A stretch of DNA of 64,000 nt, taken from positions 186,001 to 250,000 of the forward strand of contig CAMWBY010000001.1 in NCBI GenBank assembly GCA_947172645.1. Direction: 5' to 3'. The DNA is from an uncultured Lachnospiraceae bacterium (GTDB lineage Bacteria > Bacillota > Clostridia > Lachnospirales > Lachnospiraceae). Numbering within the stretch: the first letter of the stretch is position 1; every line of letters begins with the position of its first letter. The notes under the pieces were generated by a model, which saw only the letters and a list, made by a program, of their open reading frames with translations, was not told where the DNA came from and searched no databases. Shown here piece after piece: positions 8,503-17,161 of the stretch. A program made the position numbers and the translations under genes.

Positions 8503-9223
8503 CGATGTACCCTCCCTTTTCCTCATCGCTTATGATAACGCCCTTTTTCAAGGTGATAACGCGTTTCTGCATCGCGTTGACAATCTCTCTGTTGTGGGTC
8601 ACAACGATAACCGTGGTACCGCTCTCGTTAATCTGTTCCAACAGTTTCATGATTTCCCATGAATTTTTAGGGTCCAGATTTCCTGTAGGCTCATCCGCCA
8701 ACAGTACGGTCGGTTTATTGACCAGTGCGCGGGCAAGCGCTACCCTCTGCTGCTCGCCGCCGGATAGCTGCCTGGGCTTCGCCTTATACTTGCCTGCAAG
8801 CCCCACAATGGCCAGTATGCTAGGCACGTTTTTCTTAATCTCCTTGTTGGACTTCTGTATAATCCTCTGCGCAAAAGCAACATTCTCATATACGTTCCTG
8901 TCCTTAAGCAGCCGGAAATCCTGGAACACGACGCCCAGATTCCTTCTGAACTTCGGAATCTTCCTGTGCCTGATTTTGGACAGGTCATATCCCATAACGT
9001 TGATATATCCGCTTGTAATCGTCAATTCCCTTAGAAGCAGCTTAATCAGGGTGGACTTGCCTGAGCCGCTGTCCCCTACAATAAACACAAATTCCCCTCT
9101 GTTAATATGAAGATTCACATCCTTAAGCGCCGGAGCCCCGGTAGAATACGCCTTGCTCACTTTAGTCAGCGTGATAATCTCTTTCTCCGGCACCGCGCTT
9201 CTTCTCTTTCTTCTCTCTGCCAC
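8492..9223 (-). CDS. ftsE: Cell division ATP-binding protein FtsE
   Basis: ABC-type ATPase of the FtsEX complex. Walker A GDSGSGKST is at 50-58, the LSGGEQQR signature at 153-160 and Walker B LLADEPT at 174-180, followed by the H-loop VVTH. It has a short basic N-terminal extension. Length (243) is close to the family norm of about 225. It is the first gene of ftsE-ftsX-M23-ctp-manC on this strand. The upstream gap to the CdaR-type gene is only 21 bases, so transcription may begin further upstream. Confidence 0.95.
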   Translation of the reverse strand: MAERRKRRSAVPEKEIITLTKVSKAYSTGAPALKDVNLHINRGEFVFIVGDSGSGKSTLIKLLLRELTITSGYINVMGYDLSKIRHRKIPKFRRNLGVVFQDFRLLKDRNVYENVAFAQRIIQKSNKEIKKNVPSILAIVGLAGKYKAKPRQLSGGEQQRVALARALVNKPTVLLADEPTGNLDPKNSWEIMKLLEQINESGTTVIVVTHNREIVNAMQKRVITLKKGVIISDEEKGGYIDED

Positions 9224-9244
9224 TTGTTCACCACCTATAATCTC

Positions 9245-10333
9245 TTAGTATTCAAAGCTTTCCATATATTTCATATACTTCACGACCATAAGCGCAATCT
9301 TGAAGGTGATTGCGTCCTCAAATACGCGCAGGTCAAGCCCTGTGCTTTTCTGGAGCTTATCCAGTCTGTACACCAGCGTATTCCTGTGTATAAAAAGCTG
9401 CCTGGAAGTCTCCGACACATTCAAAGAGTTCTCAAAAAACTTATTAATTGTAGTCAATGTCTCTTCGTCAAAATCATCCGGGCTCTTCCCGTCAAAAATT
9501 TCCTTAATGAACATCTTGCACAACGGAATCGGCAGTTGGTAAATAAGACGCCCGATACCCAGCTCGCTGTAGGCAATCACATCCCTCTCGTTAAAGAAAA
9601 TCTTACCTACATCCAAAGCCATCTTTGCTTCTTTATAGGAACGGCTTACTTCCTTAATCTCATTTACAATTGTGCCGTATGCAATCCTCACATTCTGGAA
9701 ATTTTCTTTCTGCAAAAACACTGCAATGCTGTCCGCCGCACGGTCAATTTCTTTCGTGCTGTCTCCCTCGGACAAATCCTTTACAACAATCACATTGTTC
9801 TCATCCACGGCCGTGATGAAATCTTTGCTGTTGGTGCCGAAGTATGTACGCATCGTCTCAAGCACATTGCTGTCCTTGGCGTTGTCCGTCTCAATAATGA
9901 GCACCACCCGTTTTACATCCGTCTGGATATGCAGCTTCTTGGCCCGGCTGTAGATGTCCACCAGAAGCAGGTTGTCAAGCAATAAGTTTTTAATAAAGTT
10001 ATCCTTGTCAAACCTTTCCTTATACGCCACCAGAAGATTCTGAATCTGGAAAGCAACCATCTTCCCCACCATGTAGACGTCCTCGCCCACACCTCCGGCA
10101 ATCAGCACGTACTCCAACTGCTGCTCGTCAAAAATTTTAAAATACTGATACCCTTGTATCTCCTGCGAGTCCGCCGGGGACTTTGCAAACTCCGCCGCAG
10201 GCTTGCCGCACTTCTCCATCTCATCGACTGTTGTTGCCACAGGCTTGCCGTCAATATCCATGACGCAAAGCTCTACTCTTGCAATTGATTTTAACCCCTC
10301 AATCGTATTCTGTAAAATCTGATTCGAAATCAT
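9245..10333 (-). CDS. CdaR/PucR-type transcriptional regulator
   Basis: A 362-residue protein. The C-terminal 55 residues are a PucR-type helix-turn-helix containing FIHRNTLVYRLDKL, typical of the sugar-diacid regulator family (CdaR). The N-terminal half looks like a ligand-binding region, and the middle like the GGDEF-derived domain of the family. The ATG at 10333 is favoured over the GTG at 10342 because GAGGTGGGG lies about 8 bases upstream. No diacid-use genes lie nearby, so the ligand and targets are unknown. It lies 21 bases before ftsE and may be co-transcribed with it. Confidence 0.83.
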   Translation of the reverse strand: MISNQILQNTIEGLKSIARVELCVMDIDGKPVATTVDEMEKCGKPAAEFAKSPADSQEIQGYQYFKIFDEQQLEYVLIAGGVGEDVYMVGKMVAFQIQNLLVAYKERFDKDNFIKNLLLDNLLLVDIYSRAKKLHIQTDVKRVVLIIETDNAKDSNVLETMRTYFGTNSKDFITAVDENNVIVVKDLSEGDSTKEIDRAADSIAVFLQKENFQNVRIAYGTIVNEIKEVSRSYKEAKMALDVGKIFFNERDVIAYSELGIGRLIYQLPIPLCKMFIKEIFDGKSPDDFDEETLTTINKFFENSLNVSETSRQLFIHRNTLVYRLDKLQKSTGLDLRVFEDAITFKIALMVVKYMKYMESFEY

Positions 10334-10647
10334 AAGCCCCACCTCTTGTCATTCTTTTAGCAATTTACACAAAGTAAACAACCGCTAAATTCTTCGAAAT
10401 ACAACATCTAGTATTCATCTTAATCTATTTTTACAAAAAAATCTAGCTCTAATCATGTCTTTTTTGTGTATTTTTTAACTCAAACCTAAAATTCTTTTAT
10501 TTTATTTTTATAGACAATTTATACAAACATTATTTATGGGCCGTTCAGATTCGCAAAAATCCCTCGCTATCTGCACTGACATATGCTATAATTAAATATT
10601 GACAAGAGGTTACGGGATAAAAACCACGCAATAAGGAGGGGATTCAT
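10334..10647. other. AT-rich intergenic region between divergent CdaR-type gene and yjfB
   Basis: A 314-base gap with long A/T stretches at about 10420-10530. It carries the extended -10 promoter of yjfB and the GGAGGGG ribosome binding site just before 10648. No further gene is seen. Confidence 0.6.
10584..10592 (+). promoter_or_regulatory. Extended -10 promoter element for yjfB
   Basis: TGCTATAAT matches an extended -10 (TGn-TATAAT). No good -35 is visible at 17 bases. It lies 56 bases before the yjfB start codon. No sigma-D motif was found here. Confidence 0.55.
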
Positions 10648-10839
10648 ATGGACATCGCAGGTTTGTCTATGGCAATGTCAGCAGTCAATACGCAGAATGC
10701 GTTCAGTGTGGCTATGTTGAGCAATTCACTTGACATGGCATCCTCCACAGGGGACCAGATTGTGGCTATGATGGATACGGCATCCATGGAGCTCTCTGTA
10801 AACCCGCACATTGGCGGCAACATTGATATCTCAGTTTAA
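10648..10839 (+). CDS. yjfB: YjfB family protein (putative motility protein)
   Basis: A 63-residue protein starting M-D-I-A-G-L-S-M-A-M, rich in Met, Ala and Ser, and ending in a conserved-looking G-G-N-I-D-I-S-V. This matches my recollection of the YjfB family, which is often listed as a putative motility protein although its role is unproven. The start has the strong site AAGGAGGGG. It stands alone between a divergent regulator gene and a shared terminator. Confidence 0.75.
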   Translation: MDIAGLSMAMSAVNTQNAFSVAMLSNSLDMASSTGDQIVAMMDTASMELSVNPHIGGNIDISV

Positions 10840-10842
10840 CCC

Positions 10843-10884
10843 AAAAATTTCTCAGTCCCACCGGGATTGAGAAATTTTTATTTT
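10843..10884. terminator. Bidirectional intrinsic terminator between yjfB and cvfB
   Basis: A strong stem joins AAAAATTTCTCA...TCCC to GGGA...TGAGAAATTTTTA with a 3-base loop. The A-rich and T-rich flanks suit termination of both convergent genes. Confidence 0.85.
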
Positions 10885-10888
10885 CACA

Positions 10889-11725
10889 TTATATTATCGA
10901 ACGGATTGCCCGTTCCGTAATCTGTATTTTCCCCGTTTTGAGAAGATGACCCACCGCGCGTTTAAACTCATTCTTGCTCATCTGCAATTCCCGCTTAATG
11001 ACTTCCGGCGACGCTTTATCCGTAAAAGGAAGCGCCCCATCAAAGCTTTCTATCGCTTCCATTACTTTCTCGGCGTCCTTCTCAATTTGCAGATAAGCCT
11101 TCTCCCGGATACTTAAATCAAGTTTCCCGTCTCTTTTCACTTCCGTGACGCGCGCATGAACGACGTCTCCGACACGTACCGTACCGTACAATTCTTTTTT
11201 CGGAATCAAGCCCGAATATTGGTCGTCCACCGCCACAAACGCGCCAAAATTGTCGCTCATCTCATACACTGTTCCACTGACTCTGTCATCTCTCTTATAA
11301 GGACTGTCGGTGGAAAGATACGGGTAAACATTCATGGTCGCGCACAGCCTGTCGCTCTTGTCAATATAGAGCGCGGCCAGACATTCCTCACCCTCAGAAA
11401 CTTTCTTTGTCTGCTCCTTATAAGGCAGAAGCAAATCTTTCTCTAATCCCCAATCCAGGAACGCGCCAATCCTGCCCACCTGGGCTACGCGCACCCTGGC
11501 CACACTGTGAAGGGTAAGTTTCGGCATATTGACTGTGGCAATCAGACGGTCGCTGGAGTCGCGGTACACAAACACCTCTACTTCATCGCCAATCTCCGCG
11601 CCCTCGGGCACCTGCTTCCTGGGAAGCAGAACCTTGTCCCGCTCATCCTCTCCATCGCCCAAATATACGCCAAAGTCTACTTTCTTTACAATCCGCAAAG
11701 TCTGGATTTCTCCCAGCCTAATCAT
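10889..11725 (-). CDS. cvfB: CvfB/YitL family S1-type RNA-binding protein
   Basis: A 278-residue protein with consecutive S1-like OB folds, seen in segments such as GVYLGD, GAFLDWGLEKDLLLP and SGLIPKKELYG. The C-terminal winged helix is marked by MSKNEFKRAVGHLLK. CvfB binds RNA, and in staphylococci it influences virulence gene expression. The ATG at 11725 has GGAGG 5 bases upstream; the ORF extends four codons further. It is convergent with yjfB. The gap to the thioesterase gene is about 80 bases. Confidence 0.88.
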   Translation of the reverse strand: MIRLGEIQTLRIVKKVDFGVYLGDGEDERDKVLLPRKQVPEGAEIGDEVEVFVYRDSSDRLIATVNMPKLTLHSVARVRVAQVGRIGAFLDWGLEKDLLLPYKEQTKKVSEGEECLAALYIDKSDRLCATMNVYPYLSTDSPYKRDDRVSGTVYEMSDNFGAFVAVDDQYSGLIPKKELYGTVRVGDVVHARVTEVKRDGKLDLSIREKAYLQIEKDAEKVMEAIESFDGALPFTDKASPEVIKRELQMSKNEFKRAVGHLLKTGKIQITERAIRSII

Positions 11726-11808
11726 ATGTTCCTCCATTCCCGTCTACATATACCGCAAGCCTGCTTACGGTACCGCATCAATATTATTCCATCCGGATAG
11801 CCAAAACG

Positions 11809-12528
11809 TTAACGCCGCCGCGCCATAAATTCCGTGATACAGTAAGGCTTTCCGTCTTCCTTGTTCAGTGAAACCGTATACATCGTGCCGGACTCATCGA
11901 TGGCCGCCACGGGACAAACCACATCACCCAATACCGCCTGACTCTTGTATTCTACACGCAATTGCCCCACGCAGAAATCTTCCGGGATATATTCCATCGC
12001 CATGCGCACATACTGTCCGTTATTGACATGATGATTCGTGTCCAGATGATGCGCCCTCACCTCAAAGGGCTCCATAGCCTGTCCTCCCGATGGCACACTT
12101 ATCTTGCGCGGCGCATATTCCATAGGGTACTTATCCTCCAGGACATATCCCGACAGCATACGCTCATTGGGCTTGGCCGGCATCATCTTTCGGGTATCCA
12201 TCAGGCTCCAGATGGAATTGGCATAGGCAAGCACCTCGCCCTCCTGTGTCTTCATCTCAAAATTACGGCTCCCGATAAATCCCCTGAAATCATAGGGTGC
12301 CGTGCCAATGACAATCCTTTCACATAAATGCGGATACCTGTTGACGCAAATCTGCCACGCCGACAGCATCCAGACTTGATGCAATTCGTTAAAGTAATCT
12401 ACTCCCAGACCGATATCCTCTGAGTGAAATGTGGAGCAGTCCTGGAAATAATCCAATAGCGACTCCAATGTCATATTTCCGTCCATCCCCACTTCACTGT
12501 AACGGACCCTGCTGTCAAATGTATACAC
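11809..12528 (-). CDS. Acyl-ACP thioesterase (FatA/FatB-like)
   Basis: A 239-residue double hot-dog protein. Its N-terminus (YTFDSRVRYSEVGMDGNMTLESLLDY) and the later HLDTNHHVNNGQYV segment match bacterial acyl-[ACP] thioesterases, which release free fatty acids from acyl-ACP. HxxxNxHVNN provides the usual catalytic Asn/His region. The family is about 240-250 residues in Clostridia. It is likely cytoplasmic and acts at the end of fatty acid synthesis. The gene is upstream of cvfB on the same strand and downstream of the tRNA-Gln terminator. Substrate chain length cannot be read from sequence. Confidence 0.87.
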   Translation of the reverse strand: MYTFDSRVRYSEVGMDGNMTLESLLDYFQDCSTFHSEDIGLGVDYFNELHQVWMLSAWQICVNRYPHLCERIVIGTAPYDFRGFIGSRNFEMKTQEGEVLAYANSIWSLMDTRKMMPAKPNERMLSGYVLEDKYPMEYAPRKISVPSGGQAMEPFEVRAHHLDTNHHVNNGQYVRMAMEYIPEDFCVGQLRVEYKSQAVLGDVVCPVAAIDESGTMYTVSLNKEDGKPYCITEFMARRR

Positions 12529-12583
12529 TGTTTTCCCTTCTTTCCTGGTTGTTCTTTTATGCGGGCCTGTGCATCACTATGCA

Positions 12584-12618
12584 TCAAAAACCCCGATGAA
12601 TTACTTCCATCGGGGTTC
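12584..12618 (-). terminator. Intrinsic terminator of tRNA-Gln
   Basis: On the minus strand AACCCCGAT pairs with ATCGGGGTT around a loop of about 10 bases, and a T run follows. It lies directly after the tRNA 3' end. Confidence 0.9.
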
Positions 12619-12624
12619 CATAAA

Positions 12625-12696
12625 CTGGGCTACAAGGATTCGAACCTTGAAATGACGGAGTCAGAGTCCGTTGCCTTACCGTTTGGCGATAGCCCA
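12625..12696 (-). tRNA. tRNA-Gln (anticodon CTG)
   Basis: The minus strand folds as a 72-base tRNA. The acceptor arm TGGGCTA pairs with TAGCCCA, and the discriminator is G. The anticodon stem ACGGA/TCCGT holds the loop CTCTGAC, giving anticodon CTG. The T arm contains GGTTCGAATCC. The terminal CCA is not encoded, so it must be added after transcription. It has its own promoter and terminator. Confidence 0.95.
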
Positions 12697-12709
12697 TCAA
12701 CAATTTAAG

Positions 12710-12738
12710 ATTATATAGGATATTATTTCATTTTGCAA
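12710..12738 (-). promoter_or_regulatory. Sigma-A promoter of tRNA-Gln
   Basis: On the minus strand TTGCAA (12738-12733), a 17-base spacer and TATAAT (12715-12710) lie 14 bases before the tRNA 5' end. This is close to consensus. Confidence 0.85.
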
Positions 12739-12787
12739 GCCTTTTTATTAATTTTTTTAAAATTTTTTACATTTTTGGAATATATTC

Positions 12788-12845
12788 CTCGCGGCATTCG
12801 CCAAACGCTTGCGTAAGCGCAGCGCTTGGCAAATTGCTCGCAGGG
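12788..12845. repeat. Imperfect long palindrome after glnN
   Basis: GCCAAACGCT (12800-12809) pairs with AGCGCTTGGC (12821-12830). TGCG/CGCA pairs inside, and partial pairing continues outward. It follows the glnN stop. It may act as a terminator-like or mRNA 3'-stabilising hairpin, but there is no T tract directly after it. Confidence 0.5.
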
Positions 12846-12860
12846 ATGAAACTATTATCG

Positions 12861-14972
12861 TTAGATTTCAAACATCAATTCCCCATATGTAGGAATCGGC
12901 CATATCTGTTTGTCAACAATCATCTCCAATCTGTCTGCCGGGGCACGCAGCTCATCCATAGCAGCCTTGACCGTATCTTTATAGAAGAAAGCCTGTGCTT
13001 TCGCATCTTCCATATCCGAAGCCTCTTTCTCCGCCTTCTCCAATTTGACCAATGCCGACTGCATCGCCGCAAGGTCTGCGCTGACCGCTTTCAAAAGTTC
13101 TGTCTGTACCGTCGCGTCCGCGCCTGCCGCCTTCACGGCATTCACCGTATCCGCAAGGGACTTGGAATATTTGATGACCGCAGGGATAATCTGCTTGCCC
13201 GCCATATCAATCATGGCAAGCGCCTCGATGTTAATGGTCTTCGCATAAGTCTCGTAAATGATTTCTTCCCGGGACTCCAACTCCACTTTCGTAAAAATAT
13301 GGAATTTCTCGAACAGTTTCACCGCTTTATCCGTAGTCAGCGTACATGCCGCCTCAATCATAGACTTAATATTCGGCAGCCCTCTTCTCTCGGCTTCCGC
13401 AACCCACTCCTCCGCATAACCGTTGCCGTTGAAAATAATCCTCTGATGGGCAGTCATATATTCTTTGATGAGGTCATGGATGGCAAGCTCCAGGTTATCC
13501 GCTTTCTCCAGCCTGTCAGCCGCCTCACAGAACGCTTCCGCCACGATGGCATTCAGCGTGGTGTTCGGGCTTGCGATGGAATCTGCGGAACCCACCATAC
13601 GAAATTCAAATTTGTTGCCTGTGAAAGCAAAAGGCGAAGTCCTGTTCCTGTCGGTGGCATCCTTCTGGAAATCAGGAAGCGTCTTCACGCCTGTAAGGAG
13701 CTTGCCGCCCTCTTTCACGCTGGTGGCTTCCCCTGTCTCAATCAACTGGTTCACCACATCTTCAAGCTGTTCGCCCAGGAAGATAGAGATAATTGCCGGA
13801 GGAGCCTCGTTCGCTCCAAGCCTGTGGTCGTTACCCACATCCGACGCCGACTGACGCAGCAAATCCGCATGGATATCCACCGCCTTCATGATGCAGGCAA
13901 GCACCAGAAGAAATTGTATGTTTTCGTTAGGCGTATCGCCCGGGTCAAGCAAGTTCACGCCATTGTCTGTGGTAATCGACCAGTTGTCATGTTTACCGGA
14001 ACCGTTCACGCCTGCGTATGGTTTCTCATGCAGCAGACATCTCATTCCATGGCGGATTGCAACCCGCTTCATCGTCTCCATCACCAACTGGTTGTGGTCT
14101 ACCGCGATATTTGCAGTCTCATAAATGGGCGCTAACTCATGCTGTGCGGGGGCCACTTCATTGTGCTGTGTCTTGGCGGTAACGCCCAGTTTCCACAGTT
14201 CTTCGTTCAGGTCCTTCATATATTCGCCCACACGCTCCCTGATAACGCCGAAGTAATGGTCTTCCATCTCCTGCCCTTTCGGCGCCGGCGCCCCGAACAG
14301 CGTGCGTCCGGCGAACATCAAGTCCGTTCTCTGCATATACAAATCTTTGTCCACCAGAAAATATTCCTGCTCCGGCCCTACGGATGCGGTAACCTTGGTC
14401 GCCCCCGTATTGCCAAACAGCCTCACGATACGCAGCGCCTGCTCGCTCAGCGCTTCCATGGAACGCAAAAGCGGCGTTTTCTTATCCAGCGCCTCGCCCG
14501 TATAGGAACAGAACGCCGTCGGAATGCACAGAATCTTGCCGCACCCTGACTCTTTTAAGAAAGCGGGAGAAGTAATATCCCATGCCGTATAACCTCTCGC
14601 CTCGAATGTTGCGCGAAGGCCGCCTGAAGGAAAAGAGGAAGCGTCCGGCTCGCCCTTAATCAGCTCCTTGCCGGAAAACTCCGTCAGCATCTTGCCGGAC
14701 TCGTCAGGATGCGACACGAAAGCATCATGTTTTTCCGCGGTAATTCCCGTAAGAGGCTGGAACCAATGCGTATAATGCGTCGCTCCGTTTTCTACCGCCC
14801 AGTCTTTCATAGCCTTGGCAACGATATTCGCGGTGCCCATGGACAACTCGCCGCCTTTGTCCATAACGTTTACTACTTCTTTGTACGCATTTCTCGGCAG
14901 CCTCTCCTGCATCTTCCCAAGGGTAAATAAATTTTTCGCAAAAATCTTCTCCACATTAAATACTTCGCTCAT
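12861..14972 (-). CDS. glnN: Glutamine synthetase type III
   Basis: A 703-residue enzyme making glutamine from glutamate, ammonia and ATP. Length and sequence fit the GSIII family (about 700 residues) rather than GSI (about 450). Diagnostic stretches include TKTQHNEVAPAQHELAP, NGSGKHDNWS for ATP binding, and LGANEAPPA. The N-terminus MSEVFNVEKIFAKNLF is typical of clostridial members. GGAGGAGG precedes the ATG. A two-hairpin repeat and a motif shared with the amt leader lie upstream. GSIII expression commonly responds to nitrogen supply; the exact regulator is not visible here. Confidence 0.95.
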   Translation of the reverse strand: MSEVFNVEKIFAKNLFTLGKMQERLPRNAYKEVVNVMDKGGELSMGTANIVAKAMKDWAVENGATHYTHWFQPLTGITAEKHDAFVSHPDESGKMLTEFSGKELIKGEPDASSFPSGGLRATFEARGYTAWDITSPAFLKESGCGKILCIPTAFCSYTGEALDKKTPLLRSMEALSEQALRIVRLFGNTGATKVTASVGPEQEYFLVDKDLYMQRTDLMFAGRTLFGAPAPKGQEMEDHYFGVIRERVGEYMKDLNEELWKLGVTAKTQHNEVAPAQHELAPIYETANIAVDHNQLVMETMKRVAIRHGMRCLLHEKPYAGVNGSGKHDNWSITTDNGVNLLDPGDTPNENIQFLLVLACIMKAVDIHADLLRQSASDVGNDHRLGANEAPPAIISIFLGEQLEDVVNQLIETGEATSVKEGGKLLTGVKTLPDFQKDATDRNRTSPFAFTGNKFEFRMVGSADSIASPNTTLNAIVAEAFCEAADRLEKADNLELAIHDLIKEYMTAHQRIIFNGNGYAEEWVAEAERRGLPNIKSMIEAACTLTTDKAVKLFEKFHIFTKVELESREEIIYETYAKTINIEALAMIDMAGKQIIPAVIKYSKSLADTVNAVKAAGADATVQTELLKAVSADLAAMQSALVKLEKAEKEASDMEDAKAQAFFYKDTVKAAMDELRAPADRLEMIVDKQIWPIPTYGELMFEI

Positions 14973-15002
14973 AATTCTCCTCCTCCATTTCTTAATATCA
15001 GC

Positions 15003-15018
15003 AGCAAGCTTCCATATG
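15003..15018 (-). promoter_or_regulatory. 16-base motif shared by glnN and amt leaders
   Basis: The plus strand reads AGCAAGCTTCCATATG. The amt leader at 44319-44334 differs at one base. Each motif stands between a T-tailed hairpin and its nitrogen-assimilation gene. Confidence 0.4.
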
Positions 15019-15040
15019 TAAGCCTACACCGTGCAATCGC

Positions 15041-15125
15041 GTAGGGAAATTCCATCTTCCCCTACTCGCCGCGCGCCCCGTGCGCCGCATCGGCGGCATA
15101 TCTCATCTGCACGGGGCTGCGCATA
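15041..15125. repeat. Two-hairpin dispersed element, copy B
   Basis: GTAGGG (15041-15046) pairs with CCCTAC (15060-15065). CGCCGCGCG follows, then CCCCGTGC (15076-15083) pairs with GCACGGGG (15109-15116), ending CTGCGCATA. The layout equals copy A at 3485-3567. The second stem has a different sequence yet still pairs, suggesting the fold matters. Confidence 0.65.
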
Positions 15126-15160
15126 AAAAAATGTTCCAAAAATAAGCCTTTTGGAACATC
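15124..15160 (-). terminator. Intrinsic terminator after the U32 peptidase operon
   Basis: On the minus strand ATGTTCCAAAA pairs with TTTTGGAACAT around a short loop, followed by seven T. It ends the mtaB-side run of genes before glnN. Confidence 0.88.
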
Positions 15161-15245
15161 CTCGTTCAAGATACCGTTATACCGGGCCATCTCGCCGACC
15201 CTTTTTATAAAATACATTACTTTTTTGAAAAATGCAAGCGGTTTT

Positions 15246-16487
15246 TTATATTTTTTGATTCCCGACCCGAAGAATATCGTAGATTTCCGGCGTCACGCTC
15301 AGTTTCACATCCACTGTCTGTTTGGAATGGGGACAGGATTCTATATGCTGCCCCTGCTCATCATACATATCAAGCACCTCCACAGGCACGTTTGTGCCGT
15401 CAGGCTTCATAATCTCGATAGAGTCTCCCACACAGAACTTATTTCGCTGTTCAATACGGGCGCAGCCCTCTCCCATAACCTGCGTCAGCTCCCCCACAAT
15501 GCCCAGATAAATATATTCGCTCACGTAAGTACTATTATCATAAATCTGCGTATTCTCGTCAGGCTTACCGAAATAAAACCCGGTTGTAAATTGCCTGTAA
15601 GTGCACTTGGAAATCTCCGACAAATACCAGTCCATATTGGCGCGGTACTTCTCTTCCGACTCAAAAAAGTCATCGATTGCCTTGCGGTATGTGCGCGCCA
15701 CCGTCGCCACATAGAGGGCCGTTTTCATCCTGCCCTCAATCTTGAAACTGTCTATCCCTGCATCCGCCATCTCAGGGATATGCCCTATCATACACAAATC
15801 TTTGGAGTTAAAAATATAAGTCCCGCGCTCATTCTCATAGACAGGGAAGTATTCGCCCGGACGTTTCTCCTCCACCACCGCATATTTCCAGCGGCAGGGA
15901 TGGGTACATGCCCCCTGGTTAGCGTCCCTCCCTGTAAAGTAACTGCTCAGAAGGCACCTGCCGGAATAGGAAATACACATGGCGCCATGGATAAAGCTCT
16001 CAATCTCCAACCCGTCGGGAATATGCCGTCTTATTTCTTTAATCTCCTGCAAAGACAATTCTCTGGCCGACACCACACGCTTCGCCCCCTGCCGCTGCCA
16101 GAACCGGTACGTCATGTAATTGGTGTTATTGGCCTGCGTAGACACATGGATATCAATCTCCGGACAGATTTCCCTGGCCAGCATAAACATACCCGGGTCC
16201 GCGATAATCAGCGCATCCGGCTTCAATGCCTTCAGCTCATGGAAATAAGCCGCCGCCCTCTCCAAGTCGCCGTTATGCGCCAGTATGTTCGCCGTAACAT
16301 GTACGCGCACGCCATGCTCATGGGCAAAAGCAATTCCCTCCGCCATCTCCCCAGTGGTAAAATTCTTCGCCTTCGCCCGCAGCCCGAATGCCTCTCCCCC
16401 GATATATACCGCATCCGCCCCGAAGATAACCGCCGTTTTTAAAACCTCCAGGCTGCTGGCCGGAATTAATAATTCTGGTTTTTTCAT
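15246..16487 (-). CDS. U32 family peptidase-like protein (TrhP/YrrO-type tRNA hydroxylation)
   Basis: A 413-residue member of the U32 family. The signature ESFIHGAMCISYSGRC is present, with its conserved cysteines. The N-terminal barrel begins LLIPASSLEVLKTAV and IGGEAFGLRA. Relatives in E. coli (TrhP) and Bacillus (YrrN/YrrO) are needed for 5-hydroxyuridine at tRNA position 34, and older annotation calls them collagenases. The neighbour trmR methylates that same hydroxyl group, which supports the tRNA role. It starts 12 bases after the trmR stop. Confidence 0.88.
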   Translation of the reverse strand: MKKPELLIPASSLEVLKTAVIFGADAVYIGGEAFGLRAKAKNFTTGEMAEGIAFAHEHGVRVHVTANILAHNGDLERAAAYFHELKALKPDALIIADPGMFMLAREICPEIDIHVSTQANNTNYMTYRFWQRQGAKRVVSARELSLQEIKEIRRHIPDGLEIESFIHGAMCISYSGRCLLSSYFTGRDANQGACTHPCRWKYAVVEEKRPGEYFPVYENERGTYIFNSKDLCMIGHIPEMADAGIDSFKIEGRMKTALYVATVARTYRKAIDDFFESEEKYRANMDWYLSEISKCTYRQFTTGFYFGKPDENTQIYDNSTYVSEYIYLGIVGELTQVMGEGCARIEQRNKFCVGDSIEIMKPDGTNVPVEVLDMYDEQGQHIESCPHSKQTVDVKLSVTPEIYDILRVGNQKI

Positions 16488-16499
16488 AATGTGGTTTTC

Positions 16500-17150
16500 C
16501 TACCCTTCCTCGCGCTTTACGCTCACCGTCACGCCGTCTCCCACCGGAAGAATTACGGTCTCTAAACAGGGATGATGCTTTAGCTCATACAAATACTCTC
16601 TCATACGGCTGTGAATCGTGCGGTTCCTTCTGGTCACCGCAAACCGTGACTCGATGATATCCCCGTCCTGTAACACATTATCCGACAAAAGGATGCCTCC
16701 CACAGGAAGCAGGCGCAGGATATCGGGAAGAAAATGGATGTACTGTCCCTTTGCGGCATCCATAAAAATCAGCTCATATGAACCCGCAAGCTCTTTTAGA
16801 ATATCCGCCGCATCCCCTTCTAAAAGGGTAATGCACTCCTCCTTGCCTGCCCTTCTGAAATTCTCCCTGGCCACAGGTATTCTTTTCTCATATTTCTCAA
16901 TCGTCGTGATATGGCAGCCCTTTGGCGCATATTCGCTCATAAGCAGCGCAGAAAAACCAATGGCGCAGCCTACCTCCAGGATGGAAGACGGCTTCTGTAC
17001 CGCAAGCAGCAGCTTGATTAGGCTCTGCACCTGGGTACGGATGATTGGCACATTGGTTCTGATTGCTTCTTCCTCTATTTTGTTCAGAAAAGGGGTGTTG
17101 CCACTATCCAGGGAATCAATAAACGCGCTCATGCGCTCGTCTGCTATCAT
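16500..17150 (-). CDS. trmR: tRNA 5-hydroxyuridine O-methyltransferase (TrmR/YrrM)
   Basis: A 216-residue class I SAM methyltransferase. SAM motif I is EVGCAIGFSALLM, and the metal and substrate loop contains FMDAAKGQY. LLSDNVLQDG follows, as in the O-methyltransferase family 3. In Bacillus TrmR converts 5-hydroxyuridine-34 of tRNA to 5-methoxyuridine. Gene order mltG-like, trmR, U32 peptidase matches the Bacillus yrrL-yrrM-yrrN/O order. The start is 11 bases after the upstream stop. Confidence 0.87.
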   Translation of the reverse strand: MIADERMSAFIDSLDSGNTPFLNKIEEEAIRTNVPIIRTQVQSLIKLLLAVQKPSSILEVGCAIGFSALLMSEYAPKGCHITTIEKYEKRIPVARENFRRAGKEECITLLEGDAADILKELAGSYELIFMDAAKGQYIHFLPDILRLLPVGGILLSDNVLQDGDIIESRFAVTRRNRTIHSRMREYLYELKHHPCLETVILPVGDGVTVSVKREEG

Positions 17151-17161
17151 CGCAAAGCCCC

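Larger units (their letters stand above)
12529..12860. other. Intergenic region holding tRNA-Gln, its promoter and terminator, and a cruciform
   Basis: This gap contains the tRNA-Gln terminator (12584-12618), the tRNA (12625-12696), its promoter (12710-12738), an A/T-rich stretch, and a large imperfect palindrome (about 12788-12845) just after glnN. No protein gene is seen. Confidence 0.8.

Noticed and set aside
12834..14135. 433-codon plus-strand ORF
   Set aside because: It is antisense to glnN and its translation has no recognisable domain.
15225..16442. 405-codon plus-strand ORF
   Set aside because: It is antisense to the U32 peptidase gene, which has a clear signature.
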